From the NCBI RefSeq assembly GCF_001439805.1, contig NZ_JYLK01000006.1:62001-126000 (forward strand): a DNA stretch of 64,000 nucleotides, given 5' to 3'. Positions 18,587-29,661 of this stretch are shown here, piece after piece. Made by a program: the position numbers and the translations under genes. Each line of letters starts with the position of its first letter. Positions within the stretch are counted from its first letter, which is position 1. The stretch comes from Pseudomonas trivialis (GTDB lineage Bacteria > Pseudomonadota > Gammaproteobacteria > Pseudomonadales > Pseudomonadaceae). The notes below the pieces were generated by a model. It searched no databases and was not told the DNA's origin. It saw only the letters and a list, made by a program, of their open reading frames with translations.

Positions 18587-19794
18587 AAGGCCGCCAACCC
18601 GCGGGCCAGGTCTGCCTGCAGATCAGCCACGTCTTCCAGGCCCACCGCAATGCGGATCAGGCTGTCACGAATGCCCGCCGCTGCACGCTCCTGCGGCGCC
18701 AGGCGGCCGTGGGATGTGGTGCCCGGGTGGGTGATGGTGGTCTTGCTGTCACCCAGGTTGGCGGTGATGGAGATCAGACGCGTTGCATCGATAAAGCGCC
18801 AGGCGCCGTCTTTGCCGCCCCTCACTTCAAAACTCACCACCGCCCCGAAACCGCGCTGCTGGCGCTGGGCCAATGCGTGTTGCGGGTGACTCTTGAGGCC
18901 GGCGTAGTGAACCTTCTCGATCCCGTCCTGCTGCTCCAGCCATTCGGCCAGGGCCTGGGCATTGGCACAATGGGCCTTCATGCGCAGGCTGAGGGTTTCC
19001 AGGCCCTTGAGGAAGATCCACGCATTGAACGGGCTGAGGGTCGGCCCGGCAGTGCGCAGGAAGCCGACGACTTCCTTCATCTGCTCGCCACGACCGGCCA
19101 CCACCCCGCCCATGCAACGGCCCTGGCCGTCGATGAATTTGGTCGCCGAGTGCACGACGATATCGGCACCCAGCTTCAGCGGCTGTTGCAGCGCCGGCGT
19201 GCAGAAGCAGTTGTCGACCACCAGCATCGTCCCCCTGGCGTGAGCGACTTCGGCCAACGCGGCGATATCCACCAGTTCGGCGAGGGGGTTGGACGGCGAC
19301 TCGACAAACAGCAACCGGGTATTGGCCTTGATCGCCCCATCCCAGCCGGCCACGTCCGCCAGCGGCACGTAGTCCACTTCGATGCCGAAGCGCTTGAAAT
19401 ACTTCTCGAACAGGCTAATGGTCGAGCCGAATACACTGCGCGACACCAGCACATGGTCGCCAGCGCTGCACAGGCTCATTACCACCGCCATGATCGCCGC
19501 CATGCCAGTGGCAGTGGCCACGGCCTGCTCGGCGCCTTCCAAGGCGGCAATACGCTCTTCGAATGCGCGCACGGTCGGGTTGGTGTAGCGCGAGTAGACG
19601 TTACCCGGCACTTCGCCGGCAAAGCGCGCGGCAGCGTCGGCAGCCGTGCGGAACACGTAGCTGGAGGTGAAGAACATCGGATCACCGTGCTCACCTTCCG
19701 GGGTACGGTGCTGGCCGGCGCGCACAGCCAGGGTATCGAAAGCTACGCCGTCGAGGTCGCTGTCCAGCCGACCGGCATCCCATTCCTCACTCAT
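18583..19794 (-). CDS. metZ: O-succinylhomoserine sulfhydrylase MetZ
   Basis: Makes homocysteine directly from O-succinylhomoserine and sulfide, the pseudomonad route to methionine. The 403-residue Cys/Met-metabolism PLP enzyme has the PLP lysine in [11 protein letters not shown] (Lys219), YSRYTNPT near residue 67 and DN-CT-P around residues 194-200. It follows purF after a terminator and is coupled to the SDR gene. Confidence 0.94.
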   Translation of the reverse strand: MSEEWDAGRLDSDLDGVAFDTLAVRAGQHRTPEGEHGDPMFFTSSYVFRTAADAAARFAGEVPGNVYSRYTNPTVRAFEERIAALEGAEQAVATATGMAAIMAVVMSLCSAGDHVLVSRSVFGSTISLFEKYFKRFGIEVDYVPLADVAGWDGAIKANTRLLFVESPSNPLAELVDIAALAEVAHARGTMLVVDNCFCTPALQQPLKLGADIVVHSATKFIDGQGRCMGGVVAGRGEQMKEVVGFLRTAGPTLSPFNAWIFLKGLETLSLRMKAHCANAQALAEWLEQQDGIEKVHYAGLKSHPQHALAQRQQRGFGAVVSFEVRGGKDGAWRFIDATRLISITANLGDSKTTITHPGTTSHGRLAPQERAAAGIRDSLIRIAVGLEDVADLQADLARGLAAL

Positions 19795-19834
19795 GCTGCG
19801 ACTCCTTACTCTCGAAATTCTTTATTTAAGATAC

Positions 19835-19857
19835 AAAACCGGCCCCTCAGGGCCGGT
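19835..19857 (-). terminator. Terminator between purF and metZ
   Basis: 8-bp stem ACCGGCCC/GGGCCGGT with CTCA loop, followed on the minus strand by TTTTGTAT, just after the purF stop. Probably partial, since the downstream genes keep a fixed order with purF. Confidence 0.75.
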
Positions 19858-19863
19858 GTTTAC

Positions 19864-21369
19864 TCAGTTGTTATACAGATCGATGATCGCGCTGACCGCC
19901 TGGGTCTTGACCTTCGACGAGTCGTTACGCGCCTGCTCGATCTTGTTCAAGTAGGCATCGTCGACGTCGCCGGTCACGTACTTGCCGTCGAACACGGCAC
20001 AGTCGAACTGATCGATCTTGATCTTGCCACCGCCGACGGCTTCGATCAGGTCCGGCAGGTCCTGGTAGATCAGCCAATCGGCGCCGATCAGGTCGGCCAC
20101 GTCCTGGGTCGAGCGGTTGTGTGCGATCAGCTCATGGGCACTCGGCATGTCGATACCATACACGTTCGGGTAGCGCACGGCAGGCGCAGCGGAGCAGAAA
20201 TACACGTTCTTCGCACCGGCTTCGCGGGCCATCTGGATGATCTGCTTGCACGTGGTGCCGCGCACGATGGAATCGTCCACCAGCATTACGTTCTTGCCGC
20301 GAAATTCCAGCTCGATGGCGTTGAGCTTCTGGCGCACCGATTTCTTGCGTGCAGCCTGGCCGGGCATGATGAACGTACGGCCGATGTAACGGTTCTTCAC
20401 GAAACCTTCGCGAAACTTGACGCCCAGGTGGTTGGCCAGCTCAAGGGCGGCGGTACGGCTGGTGTCCGGAATCGGGATCACCACGTCGATATCGTGCTCG
20501 GGACGCTCGCGCAGGATCTTGTCGGCCAGCTTCTCGCCCATGCGCAGGCGCGCCTTGTAGACCGAGACGCCGTCGATGATCGAGTCCGGACGCGCCAGGT
20601 AGACGTGTTCGAAGATGCAGGGGGTCAGCTTCGGCGCCACTGCGCACTGGCGGGTGTGCAGCTTGCCATCTTCGGTGATGTACACCGCTTCGCCCGGCGC
20701 GAGGTCGCGGATCAGGGTGAAGCCCAGCACGTCCAGCGACACGCTTTCGGATGCGATCATGTACTCGACGCCTTCGTCGGTGTGACGCTGACCGAACACG
20801 ATCGGACGGATGCCGTGCGGGTCGCGGAAACCGACGATGCCGTACCCGGTGATCATCGCCACCACGGCGTAACCGCCGACGCAACGGTTGTGCACGTCGA
20901 TCACGGCGGCAAACACGTCTTCTTCGGTGGGCTGCAGCTTGCCGCGCTGGGCCAGCTCATGGGCGAACACGTTGAGCAGCACTTCCGAATCGGAGCTGGT
21001 ATTGACGTGGCGCAGATCGGATTCGTAAATCTCCTTGGCCAACTGTTCAACGTTGGTCAGGTTGCCGTTGTGCGCCAGGGTGATGCCGTAAGGCGAGTTG
21101 ACGTAGAACGGCTGAGCTTCGGCCGACGTCGAGCTGCCGGCAGTCGGGTAACGCACATGGCCAATGCCCATGTGCCCGACGAGGCGCTGCATGTGACGCT
21201 GATGGAAAACGTCACGCACCAGGCCATTGTCCTTGCGCAGGAATAACCGGCCGTCGTGGCTGGTCACAATACCGGCAGCGTCCTGGCCGCGGTGCTGGAG
21301 GACGGTTAGCGCGTCATACAGCGCCTGATTCACGTTCGACTTACCGACGATACCGACGATGCCACACAT
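19864..21369 (-). CDS. purF: Amidophosphoribosyltransferase PurF
   Basis: First committed enzyme of purine synthesis: PRPP and glutamine to phosphoribosylamine. 501 residues. The start at 21369 makes the protein begin MCGIVGIVG, so removal of Met exposes the catalytic N-terminal Cys of the Ntn glutaminase; three upstream codons are open but would bury it. The C-terminal PRTase domain carries [13 protein letters not shown]. Follows cvpA at 41 bases, as in E. coli. Confidence 0.97.
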   Translation of the reverse strand: MCGIVGIVGKSNVNQALYDALTVLQHRGQDAAGIVTSHDGRLFLRKDNGLVRDVFHQRHMQRLVGHMGIGHVRYPTAGSSTSAEAQPFYVNSPYGITLAHNGNLTNVEQLAKEIYESDLRHVNTSSDSEVLLNVFAHELAQRGKLQPTEEDVFAAVIDVHNRCVGGYAVVAMITGYGIVGFRDPHGIRPIVFGQRHTDEGVEYMIASESVSLDVLGFTLIRDLAPGEAVYITEDGKLHTRQCAVAPKLTPCIFEHVYLARPDSIIDGVSVYKARLRMGEKLADKILRERPEHDIDVVIPIPDTSRTAALELANHLGVKFREGFVKNRYIGRTFIMPGQAARKKSVRQKLNAIELEFRGKNVMLVDDSIVRGTTCKQIIQMAREAGAKNVYFCSAAPAVRYPNVYGIDMPSAHELIAHNRSTQDVADLIGADWLIYQDLPDLIEAVGGGKIKIDQFDCAVFDGKYVTGDVDDAYLNKIEQARNDSSKVKTQAVSAIIDLYNN

Positions 21370-21410
21370 GCGACGCAACCCCTACTTAATGAATCTTGAC
21401 TGAACCCTGC

Positions 21411-21968
21411 TTACTGAGGCGTTTTGGCCGGTAAGAGGTGTTCCTTGAACGGAAGATCAGCGGGTACGCTGATTCCGCTGGCCAGCCACTGACTGCTCCA
21501 CCCCAATATGAGGTTCTTGGACCAGTCTGCAACCAAAAGAAATTTTGGCACGAGCACCGACTCCTGCCACCACGCATCCTGCTGTACCGGCCCCAGGCTC
21601 AATAGCCCGACCGCCACCACCACCAGCAAGGCGCCACGCGCCGCGCCAAAGGCCATGCCGAGAAATCGATCGGTCCCGGACAGGCCGGTGACGCGTATCA
21701 ATTCGCCAATAAGGTAATTGACCATTGCCCCCACCAGCAGCGTGGCGATGAACATGATGGCGCAGCCCGCGATGACGCGGGCCGAAGGTGTCTCGATATA
21801 GCCGGCCAGGTAAACCGACAGTGAACCCCCGAACATCCAGGCTACGACGCCTGCGATGATCCAGGTCAGCAACGACAGTGCTTCTTTTACGAAGCCGCGG
21901 CTCAGACTGATCAACGCGGAGATGGCGACGATGGCAACGATCGCCCAATCAACCCAGGTAAATGGCAC
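21411..21968 (-). CDS. cvpA: CvpA family inner-membrane protein
   Basis: 185-residue membrane protein with four hydrophobic segments (about residues 5-24, 30-55, 64-85 and 102-125) and the CvpA family loop TDRFLGMAFGAARG. In E. coli it is needed for colicin V production and cotranscribed with purF; its biochemical function is unknown. It starts about 180 bases after the SPOR gene, with a REP element in the gap. Confidence 0.93.
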   Translation of the reverse strand: MPFTWVDWAIVAIVAISALISLSRGFVKEALSLLTWIIAGVVAWMFGGSLSVYLAGYIETPSARVIAGCAIMFIATLLVGAMVNYLIGELIRVTGLSGTDRFLGMAFGAARGALLVVVAVGLLSLGPVQQDAWWQESVLVPKFLLVADWSKNLILGWSSQWLASGISVPADLPFKEHLLPAKTPQ

Positions 21969-22104
21969 GTTAGAGCCTACGGACGGATAAGGCGGCGCAT
22001 TTTAGCAGAGCGTCGGGCTGTCGGTAAGCTGTGTTTGCGGGTGCTTTGCAAATCAATGATGTGCAGCGGGCAAAGCTTCTTTCAAGGCCACCGCAAAAAA
22101 ACAA

Positions 22105-22128
22105 TGTGGGAGGGGGCTTGCTCCCACA
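22105..22128. repeat. REP-type palindrome
   Basis: TGTGGGAG-GGGGCTTG-CTCCCACA, the standard fluorescens-group palindrome, in the gap between the SPOR gene and cvpA. Confidence 0.75.
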
Positions 22129-22151
22129 GTTGATTGCACTCCAGGCTGAAA

Positions 22152-22796
22152 TCAGCCGCGCTCAGGCTGGAAGCGGGTCACGAACCCCTTCAGGTTCTGC
22201 TGACGATCCAGCAAGTCCCGCAGGCGATCCGCTTCGGCGCGCTCGATCAGCGGCCCGATAAACACGCGGTTCTTGCCATCGGCACTGCGGATATAGGCGT
22301 TGTAACCCTGGCTGCGCAGTTTTTTCTGCAAAGCATCGGCACCCTCGCGATTGCCAAGGCTGGCCACCTGGATCGACCAACTGATCGGCAGGCCATTGGG
22401 GTCGATACGACTCTGCCCCACATCCGGCTTGCCCGGCGCTGCCGGTTGCGGTGCGACCGGCTTGGGCGCAGGTGTCGGTGTGGCCGGTTTGGCCGCCACC
22501 GCTGGCGCCGGCTTGACCACCGGAACGCTCTGCTGCACAGGCGCTGACGGCGCAGCAGCAGGCTCCTCGACGGGCACCGGCTCGTCTTCGGGCAATGCCT
22601 GCGGCTCGGGCACCACCACCGGTTCGACCTGCACCTGAGGCACGGCGGGTGCCTGGGGCGCTGCCGGAGCTTCGACGACTACCTGTCGCTGTTCGTCCTG
22701 GCGGGAAAACAGCATCGGCAGGAAAATCACCGCCAACGCCACCAGCACCAGCGCTCCGACCATTCGCTGCTTGTATGCGCTATCCAGTAATGCCAT
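22152..22796 (-). CDS. SPOR-domain cell division protein (DedD-like)
   Basis: 214-residue inner-membrane protein. A short cytoplasmic start ([14 protein letters not shown]) is followed by one membrane segment (residues 14-29), a long Pro/Ala/Val-rich periplasmic linker and a C-terminal SPOR domain (WSIQVASLGNREGADALQKKLR...). This layout and its place between folC and cvpA match DedD, which binds septal peptidoglycan. Start 22796 overlaps folC by 17 bases; the frame is open further but only within folC. Confidence 0.9.
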   Translation of the reverse strand: MALLDSAYKQRMVGALVLVALAVIFLPMLFSRQDEQRQVVVEAPAAPQAPAVPQVQVEPVVVPEPQALPEDEPVPVEEPAAAPSAPVQQSVPVVKPAPAVAAKPATPTPAPKPVAPQPAAPGKPDVGQSRIDPNGLPISWSIQVASLGNREGADALQKKLRSQGYNAYIRSADGKNRVFIGPLIERAEADRLRDLLDRQQNLKGFVTRFQPERG

Positions 22797-24087
22797 GTGC
22801 AGCTTCCTCCGTGGGGCGCCGGGCCAACCACTCAAGCGCCTCGGCAACACAATAAAATGATCCGAACAACAGAATCTCGTCGTCGGTCGTTGCCACCGCA
22901 CAGTGCGCCTCGAGGGCAGCGGTCAGGCTTGCATACGACGCCACGCGCGCACCAAGGTTCTGCAAGGCCAGCTCCAACTCCGCCGCCGGTCGACTGCGCG
23001 GCGTCTCCAGCGGCGCCACCGCCCACGCCTGGACACTGTCGAGCAACGGCGCAACCACGCCATCCAGATCCTTGTCAGCCAACAGACCGAATACGGCGAG
23101 TCGTCGCCCCTGCGGCGGCGTGCGCGCCAGGCGCTGCGCCAGGTACTGCGCCGCATGGGGGTTGTGCCCTACATCCAGCAGCAGGTTCAGACGCTTGCCC
23201 TGCCACTCGACTGCACGACGATCCAGACGGCCCACGACCCTGGTCGCCAGCAACGTCGCGGCAATCTTCGCAGCATCCCATGGCAGGTCCAGCAACAGAT
23301 AGGCCTGCAGCGCAAGCGCGGCATTTTCCATCGGCAGGTTCAACAGCGGTAAATCGTGCAATTCAACCGTTTGACCGCGCGCATCGCGACCACGCCACTG
23401 CCAGTACTGCTCGCCGATATCGAGGCTGAACTCGCGACCGCGCAGAAAAAACGGGCATTCCAGCTCACTCACCTTGTCGAGCAAGGGCTGCGGCGGATCC
23501 AGGTCGCCGCACAGCGCAGGCTTTCCCGCACGGAAGATACCGGCTTTTTCATAGGCCACCGATTCGCGGGAATCACCCAGGTATTCGACATGGTCGACGC
23601 CAATGCTGGTCACCAGCGCCAGGTCGGCATCCACCACGTTCACCGTGTCCAGGCGCCCGCCCAGGCCCACCTCCAGCACAACCACATCCAGTTGCGCACG
23701 CTCGAACAGCCAGAACGCCGCCAGGGTGCCCATCTCGAAGTAGGTCAGGGAGATTTCGCCACGTCCGGCATCAAGTGCGGCGAACGCTTCACAGAGTTGC
23801 TCATCGGTCGCTTCGACCCCGTTGAACTGCACCCGCTCGTTGTAACGCAGCAGGTGCGGCGAACTGTAGACACCGACGTTCAGGCCTTGAGCCTGCAGCA
23901 GCGCCGCGACAAAGGCGCAGGTCGAGCCTTTGCCGTTGGTGCCGGTCACCGTGATCACGCGCGGTGCCGGCCGGCCCAACCCGAGGCGGGTCGCTACCTG
24001 TTGCGAGCGCTCCAGACCCATGTCGATGGCGGACGGATGCAACTGCTCAAGGTAGGCGAGCCATTCGCCCAGGGTACGTTGGGTCAT
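22780..24087 (-). CDS. folC: Folylpolyglutamate/dihydrofolate synthase FolC
   Basis: Bifunctional ligase that adds glutamate to dihydropteroate and polyglutamylates folates. 435 residues. The Mur-ligase-type P-loop is TGTNGKGST (residues 47-55), with [10 protein letters not shown] and DGVGHNPHA-type (VGHNPHAAQ) motifs of the family further on. Its ATG overlaps the accD stop by 4 bases. Confidence 0.96.
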   Translation of the reverse strand: MTQRTLGEWLAYLEQLHPSAIDMGLERSQQVATRLGLGRPAPRVITVTGTNGKGSTCAFVAALLQAQGLNVGVYSSPHLLRYNERVQFNGVEATDEQLCEAFAALDAGRGEISLTYFEMGTLAAFWLFERAQLDVVVLEVGLGGRLDTVNVVDADLALVTSIGVDHVEYLGDSRESVAYEKAGIFRAGKPALCGDLDPPQPLLDKVSELECPFFLRGREFSLDIGEQYWQWRGRDARGQTVELHDLPLLNLPMENAALALQAYLLLDLPWDAAKIAATLLATRVVGRLDRRAVEWQGKRLNLLLDVGHNPHAAQYLAQRLARTPPQGRRLAVFGLLADKDLDGVVAPLLDSVQAWAVAPLETPRSRPAAELELALQNLGARVASYASLTAALEAHCAVATTDDEILLFGSFYCVAEALEWLARRPTEEAAHGITG

Positions 24088-25004
24088 AGGTTTGCAGGCA
24101 CCGGCGGCACGACGATCGGTTCGATTTTGGGCGCGACGTACACCGGTGTCGGCAGTCCCATCATTTGTGCCAGCAGGTTGCCCAGGCGTGGACGCAGCTC
24201 GCCGCGCGGGATGATCAGATCGATTGCGCCGTGCTCCAGCAGGAACTCGCTGCGCTGGAAGCCTTCCGGCAGTTTTTCGCGCACGGTCTGCTCGATCACG
24301 CGCGGGCCGGCAAAGCCGATCAGCGCCTTGGGCTCGCCGACAATCACGTCGCCCAGCATGGCCAGGCTGGCGGAAACGCCGCCGTAGACCGGGTCGGTCA
24401 GCACGGAGATAAACGGGATGCCTTCTTCACGCAGACGCGCCAGCACCGCCGAGGTCTTGGCCATTTGCATCAGGGAAATCAGGGCTTCCTGCATGCGCGC
24501 GCCCCCGGAGGCGGCGAAGCAGATCATCGGGCAACGGTTTTCCAGGGCGTAATTGGCGGCGCGCACAAAACGCTCACCGACGATGGCGCCCATGGAGCCG
24601 CCCATGAAGGAAAACTCAAAGGCCGAGACCACCACGGGCATGCCCAGCAGCTTGCCACTGACGGAAATCAGCGCGTCCTTCTCGCCAGTCTGTTTCTGAG
24701 CAGCGGTGAGGCGGTCCTTGTACTTCTTGCCGTCGCGGAACTTGAGACGGTCGACCGGCTCCAGATCAGCACCCAGTTCGTTACGACCATCGGCGTCAAG
24801 GAAGATGTCGATGCGTGCGCGCGCGCCGATGCGCATGTGGTGATTGCACTTGGGGCAAACGTCCAGGGTCTTTTCCAGCTCCGGGCGGTACAGCACCGCG
24901 TCGCAGGACGGGCACTTGTGCCACAGACCTTCAGGAACCGAGCTTTTCTTCACCTCGGAACGCATGATCGAAGGGATCAGTTTGTCTACTAACCAGTTGC
25001 TCAT
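24084..25004 (-). CDS. accD: Acetyl-CoA carboxylase beta subunit AccD
   Basis: Carboxyltransferase beta subunit that forms malonyl-CoA with AccA. 306 residues from MSNWLVDKL, the usual start; eleven further codons are open upstream. An N-terminal Cys4 zinc ribbon (CPSC at about residue 28 and CPKC at about 47) precedes the crotonase-like carboxyltransferase domain with [18 protein letters not shown]. It is followed by folC in a coupled pair. Confidence 0.97.
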   Translation of the reverse strand: MSNWLVDKLIPSIMRSEVKKSSVPEGLWHKCPSCDAVLYRPELEKTLDVCPKCNHHMRIGARARIDIFLDADGRNELGADLEPVDRLKFRDGKKYKDRLTAAQKQTGEKDALISVSGKLLGMPVVVSAFEFSFMGGSMGAIVGERFVRAANYALENRCPMICFAASGGARMQEALISLMQMAKTSAVLARLREEGIPFISVLTDPVYGGVSASLAMLGDVIVGEPKALIGFAGPRVIEQTVREKLPEGFQRSEFLLEHGAIDLIIPRGELRPRLGNLLAQMMGLPTPVYVAPKIEPIVVPPVPANL

Positions 25005-25249
25005 GCTTTCTTTCTCCAGTACCGGTGGCTTGAACACAGCCCCGCGTATGCCCTTGAGCTAAATTCATGTGTGGCGATGACGCGGGCGGGACGGGGTCAG
25101 ACGTTCGACCTGCCATTTCCCAACCGCATCCTCAGCCTTCCAGACAACCCGCCAGTGCAGGGTTGCCACTTCGTTCCCGGCCCTCCCCGCGGGGGCGCCG
25201 ATGCTGCATTACACAGTGGTAGTTACTGACGGCGGCAGACTGCCAGCCG

Positions 25250-25870
25250 TCACATCGCGCGCACGGCCTGCATGAATGCGCGAATCTTGTGGTGATCCTT
25301 GATGCCCTTGCTCTGTTCTACTCCGCCGCTCACATCCACGGCGTATGGCCGAACCTGTTCGATGGCCGCCGCGACATTGGCGCAGTTCAGGCCGCCGGCA
25401 AGAATAATCGGCTTGCTCAACCCTTCCGGGATCAGCGACCAGTCGAACGCTTCGCCCGTGCCGCCCGGGACGCCTTCGACGTAGGTGTCCAGCAGGATCC
25501 CGCGAGCGCCCGCATAAGCGGCACAGGCGGCGGCAATGTCATCACCGGCCTTGACCCGCAGCGCCTTGATATACGGGCGTTGATAGCTTTCGCATTCGTC
25601 GGGGCTTTCGTCGCCATGAAACTGCAGCATATCCAGAGGCACGGCATCGAGGGTCTCGTTAAGCTCGCAGCGGCTGGCATTCACGAACAGCCCGACGGTG
25701 GTGACGAACGGTGGCAGCGCGGCAATGATTGCCCGTGCCTGCAATACGCTCACCGAACGCGGACTTTTGGCATAGAACACCAGACCAATGGCATCCGCCC
25801 CCGCCTCGACTGCCGCCAGCGCGTCTTCCATGCGGGTAATCCCGCAAATCTTGCTGCGAACGGCTGACAT
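25250..25870 (-). CDS. trpF: Phosphoribosylanthranilate isomerase TrpF
   Basis: Fourth step of tryptophan synthesis. 206-residue TIM barrel with the N-terminal KICGITR motif carrying the catalytic Cys, a QFHGDE motif and C-terminal DVSGGVE (catalytic Asp and phosphate loop). In pseudomonads trpF is separate from trpC and sits here between truA and accD. A 245-base gap without a gene separates it from accD. Confidence 0.96.
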   Translation of the reverse strand: MSAVRSKICGITRMEDALAAVEAGADAIGLVFYAKSPRSVSVLQARAIIAALPPFVTTVGLFVNASRCELNETLDAVPLDMLQFHGDESPDECESYQRPYIKALRVKAGDDIAAACAAYAGARGILLDTYVEGVPGGTGEAFDWSLIPEGLSKPIILAGGLNCANVAAAIEQVRPYAVDVSGGVEQSKGIKDHHKIRAFMQAVRAM

Positions 25871-25934
25871 GTCTTGGAAACCTCAGGGATTGCACCGAGA
25901 AAGTCCCGGATGGTAACAAAAGCTTTTCCGGGCG

Positions 25935-26759
25935 TCAGCCGCCAAGTTCGCTGAAACCTGTGAGGAAGTGTGGCCCGAGGAAACGCTCCGGCAGCTCGAA
26001 CTCGTCGCGGTACTCCACGCCCACCAGATACAGGCCGAAGGGATGAGCCGTCACACCCCCCGTGCGGCGAACCCGGCTTTCCAGCACCTCCCTGGCCCAC
26101 TCCACCGGACGCTCGCCGGTGCCAATGGTCATCAGAACGCCCGCAATGTTGCGCACCATATGGTGCAGGAACGCCCCGGCGCGAATGTCCAGCACGATCA
26201 TCTTGCCGTGCCGGGTGACGCGCAGGTGGTGGACTTCCTTGATCGGTGACTTGGCCTGGCACTGGCCGGCGCGGAATGCGCTGAAATCATGCACGCCCAC
26301 CAGGTGCTGCGCGGCTTCGGCCATGCGCTCGGCATCCAGAGGACGATGGTTCCAGGTGATTTCCTGATTGAAGTGCGCCGGGCGGATCTGGTCGTTATAG
26401 ATCACATAGCGGTAACGCCGGGCGATGGCCTTGAAACGCGCATGAAAATGCGCCGGCATGACCTTGGCCCAGGTCACACTGACGTCGTGGGGCAGATTGA
26501 TATTGGCGCCCATCACCCAAGCCTTCAGGGTGCGCTCGGCCTGGGTATCGAAGTGCACCACCTGACCACAGGCGTGCACACCGGCGTCGGTACGCCCGGC
26601 GCACATCAGCGACACCGGCGAGTCGGCGACCTTGGACAGCGCATTTTCCAGGGTTTCCTGCACTGTCAGCACACCCGACGCCTGGCGCTGCCAGCCGCGG
26701 TAGCGCGAGCCCTTGTATTCGACGCCCAGAGCGATGCGGTAAAAGCCTGCGGCCGCCAT
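25935..26759 (-). CDS. truA: tRNA pseudouridine(38-40) synthase TruA
   Basis: Converts uridines 38-40 of the tRNA anticodon arm to pseudouridine. The catalytic Asp lies in CAGRTDAGVHA, with YKGSRYRGWQRQ at the N-terminus and HMVRNIAG near the centre. The ATG at 26759 gives 274 residues, close to the 270 of E. coli TruA. A TTG at 26816 would add 19 residues but has no ribosome site and lies about 10 bases after a TATAAT-like sequence. Confidence 0.95.
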   Translation of the reverse strand: MAAAGFYRIALGVEYKGSRYRGWQRQASGVLTVQETLENALSKVADSPVSLMCAGRTDAGVHACGQVVHFDTQAERTLKAWVMGANINLPHDVSVTWAKVMPAHFHARFKAIARRYRYVIYNDQIRPAHFNQEITWNHRPLDAERMAEAAQHLVGVHDFSAFRAGQCQAKSPIKEVHHLRVTRHGKMIVLDIRAGAFLHHMVRNIAGVLMTIGTGERPVEWAREVLESRVRRTGGVTAHPFGLYLVGVEYRDEFELPERFLGPHFLTGFSELGG

Positions 26760-26883
26760 TTCGGCGGCCGCGTTATCTATGTTTGCCAAGAACTGAGAGC
26801 CCGATGAGTTGCGCAAAGGCGCGCATTATAAAGGCGACGGACGAAGCAGGGGCGCTTTTGTTCGCAATGGACGCTGATACAAA

Positions 26884-26914
26884 TGTGGGACGGGGCAAGC
26901 CCCCCCCTCCCACA
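26884..26914. repeat. REP-type palindrome between fimV and truA
   Basis: TGTGGGA and TCCCACA flank a GC-rich core (GGGGCAAGCCCC), an imperfect fluorescens-group REP. Confidence 0.6.
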
Positions 26915-26932
26915 CTTCCCCTGCATCGAGCT

Positions 26933-29500
26933 TCAGATTCTACCGAGCATTTCCTTGGCCTCGCTGCGCTGCTCTTCGCTGCCTTCGGTCAGCACTTCGG
27001 ACAGGATGTCACGTGCGCCATCGGCATCGCCCATGTCGATGTAGGCCTGGGCTAGGTCCAACTTGGTGGAGACTTCATCAGTGCCCGAGAGGAAGTCGAA
27101 CTCCGGCTCGTCATCGCCCAGCGCCGCGTCTTCAGCAGTGAAGGTGGGCTCGATCGGCGGATGCTCCAGGCTCTGGGACAGGCGATCAAGCTCAGCGTTG
27201 ACATCGTCCAGCTCCGAGGCAAATGCATCAGGCTTGGCCGCCGTTGGCGCTTCAGGCTCATCGGCCAGGGACAGATCGAAGTCTTCCGGCAGCTCAAAGT
27301 CATCCACGGCAGTGGGTTTGAGGGCCGGCGGCTCAACGTTCATCTGGTCTTCAAGGCCAGAAAGAAAGTCGTCATCGGCCTGCGAGGACGGCGGATCCAG
27401 TTGCAGATCGAAGTCCGAGGCTTCATTCGACGCGGCCTGGTCGTTGGTCTGTTGCTTCAACAGCGATTCGAACGTCGGCTGATCGGCGGCAACTACCGCC
27501 GGTGAAGCGGCTTCCAGCTCATCCAGGCTAAGGTCGAAATCGTCGGCCAACGCCTCGGGCGCGGGCGCGGGCTTTTCTTCGAGCAGGTCCTTGACGTATT
27601 GGGCATCGAGCGCCGCAGCCGCCACCGCGGCACTGACGCCCGCCGCCAGAACGGCCATGGCCGGGAAGCGCAATTTGAGCTGCTCGACCTGGGCGTGGTT
27701 TTCACCCGTGGCCACCAGTTGACGTTCCTGCGTCACGAACCCGTCCTTGTCGTTCTGCAGGCCGTAGACTTCCATCAGTTTCAGGCGCAGGTCGCTGCGC
27801 TTGGGATCGCGTTTGATCGCCTGCTCCAGCACATCGGCCGCCTGGTTCAAGTGACCACGATCGACGTGGGATTGCGCTTGCGCCAACGCACCACTGGCGT
27901 TGGTCGGATTGACGGCGGCGGCCAACGGCGAAAGCACCGAAGCCACCGTTGGCACGGCTACCGGTTCGACAACGGGTGCAGGCGCGGGGGCCAGCTTGAC
28001 GCTCGGCGGTGCGACTTCCAGGCCTTCGAAACTGTCCGAGGGCAGGTCACGGTCGATGCTCGACGTGAACTCCGCCTCCTCGGCCAGGGCGCGGGCCATG
28101 CGCAGGTGCTTTTCTTCTTCAAGCCGGGCATTGCGATGGCGCGCCCACAGCAGCAGTAACAACAGCACCAGCAAGCCGGCCGCACCGCCAATAACGCCGA
28201 GTACGATGGGATTGGTGAGCAGGTCGTTGAACTTGCCTTCGGTGCTGGCAGGTGTCGCATCCGGCGTGATCACTTCCGGCGCAGGTGTTGCAGCCGCGGG
28301 TGCCGCTGGCGTCGCAGTGGACTCGGGCGCAGCCGCTTCAGCCGATTCGGCCGCTGGATCCACAGCCGCCGGGTCGGGAGCAGCAGGATCAGCCGCCAAC
28401 TGGGCCGGCATCGCGGCCGTCGCCGTGGCCGGCTGGCCTTTTTCAGCCTGCAGCCTGGCCAGTTGATCATTCTTCAGTTGAATCAGTTTTTGCAGCTTGT
28501 CGAGCTGGCTTTGCAGGTCGGCCGCACGGCTCTTGAGTTCTTCGTTGTCGCGACGGGTAGTGTCCAGCTGTTCCTGGGTCACGGCCAGTTTTTCGCCCAG
28601 GGCCTGGCTGTCGCCGGCGTTGCCCTTGGCGCCCTTGCGCGCGGCTTCGGCGGAGACCAGGCTCAAGGTGTCCTTGGCGTCGGTGGTCGCGGCGGCAGTG
28701 CCTGCCTGGGTGCGGCGGGTGGCGTCCAGTTGCTGCCGGCCGGCGGGCTGATTGGTCGCACTGCGGCGGCCCTGGCGCCAGGCTTCGTTCTGCGCGCGCA
28801 CCTCGGCAATCGCCTTGGGTTGCGGCAGCGCGGTACTTTGGGTGGCATCGGGCAGGCGCAGGACCTGGCCGGTCTTCAGGCGGTTGATGTTGCCATCGAT
28901 GAACGCGTCAGGATTCAACGCCTGAATGGCCAGCATGGTCTGCTGCACCGAGCCGCCGTTGCGGTTCTTCTGCGCGATTTCCCACAGGGTGTCGCGGGAT
29001 GTGGTGGTGTGCTGGGCCGACGCGCGCGCGGCAGCCGGAGCGCTGCCGGCGGGCGCCGACAGACGCGGTGCGGGCGCAGCGCCCGGCGTTGCCTGATCGA
29101 ACTTGGCCGGGTCGAGCAATACGCTGTAGTCACGCATCAAGCGGCCATTGGGCCACTGCACCTGCAACAGGAAACGTACGTAGGAATCGGGCAACGGCTT
29201 GCTGGAGGTGACCCGCACTACGCTGCGACCATTGGGGTTGATCACCGGGGTGAACGTCAGGTCATCGAGAAACGCCTGCCGATCCACGCCCGCATCGACG
29301 AAGGCCTGGGAGGACGCCAGGCTTGGCGTGATCTCGGAAGCGGTGAGGCCACCGACATCAAGCAATTCGATGTCCACCGACAGCGGCTGGTTCAGCTTGG
29401 ACTTGAGGGTCATCTCCCCCAGCTGCAGCGCTTGCGCCATACCGGAAGACAGCGCCGAGGCGGCCGCTATTGCTAACACCAGTTTGCGAACTTGAACCAT
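26933..29500 (-). CDS. fimV: FimV family polar hub protein
   Basis: Large inner-membrane protein that organises type IV pili, twitching and the pole. 855 residues from an ATG followed by a signal peptide (VRKLVLAIAAASALSSG). A periplasmic region holds a LysM-like domain (DTLWEIAQKN..., about residues 155-205) and a coiled coil. One membrane segment (IVLGVIGGAAGLLVLLLLLLW) follows, then a long acidic cytoplasmic part with TPR and the C-terminal FimV motif (KLDLAQAYIDMGDADGARDIL). The start 29500 is chosen over 29617 because of the signal peptide. Confidence 0.94.
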   Translation of the reverse strand: MVQVRKLVLAIAAASALSSGMAQALQLGEMTLKSKLNQPLSVDIELLDVGGLTASEITPSLASSQAFVDAGVDRQAFLDDLTFTPVINPNGRSVVRVTSSKPLPDSYVRFLLQVQWPNGRLMRDYSVLLDPAKFDQATPGAAPAPRLSAPAGSAPAAARASAQHTTTSRDTLWEIAQKNRNGGSVQQTMLAIQALNPDAFIDGNINRLKTGQVLRLPDATQSTALPQPKAIAEVRAQNEAWRQGRRSATNQPAGRQQLDATRRTQAGTAAATTDAKDTLSLVSAEAARKGAKGNAGDSQALGEKLAVTQEQLDTTRRDNEELKSRAADLQSQLDKLQKLIQLKNDQLARLQAEKGQPATATAAMPAQLAADPAAPDPAAVDPAAESAEAAAPESTATPAAPAAATPAPEVITPDATPASTEGKFNDLLTNPIVLGVIGGAAGLLVLLLLLLWARHRNARLEEEKHLRMARALAEEAEFTSSIDRDLPSDSFEGLEVAPPSVKLAPAPAPVVEPVAVPTVASVLSPLAAAVNPTNASGALAQAQSHVDRGHLNQAADVLEQAIKRDPKRSDLRLKLMEVYGLQNDKDGFVTQERQLVATGENHAQVEQLKLRFPAMAVLAAGVSAAVAAAALDAQYVKDLLEEKPAPAPEALADDFDLSLDELEAASPAVVAADQPTFESLLKQQTNDQAASNEASDFDLQLDPPSSQADDDFLSGLEDQMNVEPPALKPTAVDDFELPEDFDLSLADEPEAPTAAKPDAFASELDDVNAELDRLSQSLEHPPIEPTFTAEDAALGDDEPEFDFLSGTDEVSTKLDLAQAYIDMGDADGARDILSEVLTEGSEEQRSEAKEMLGRI

Positions 29501-29661
29501 AGCCTCATCCTTTGTCTGAACACTCCCCGGCTTGCGAGAAGGTTGGTAACCGCTGCCATTAGGCATGGCGAGCCGATAGGTTACCGACGCGCTTCTGTGC
29601 CGCTTCCGACCAAGCATAGCGCCTGGTTAGAATCAATCTACAAATTGCCGCCAAGTATCTT

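Noticed and set aside
18490..21246. A 918-codon open frame on the plus strand opposite metZ and purF
   Set aside because: It mirrors two well-identified genes, has Arg/His/Gly-rich composition typical of antisense frames in GC-rich DNA, and resembles no protein.
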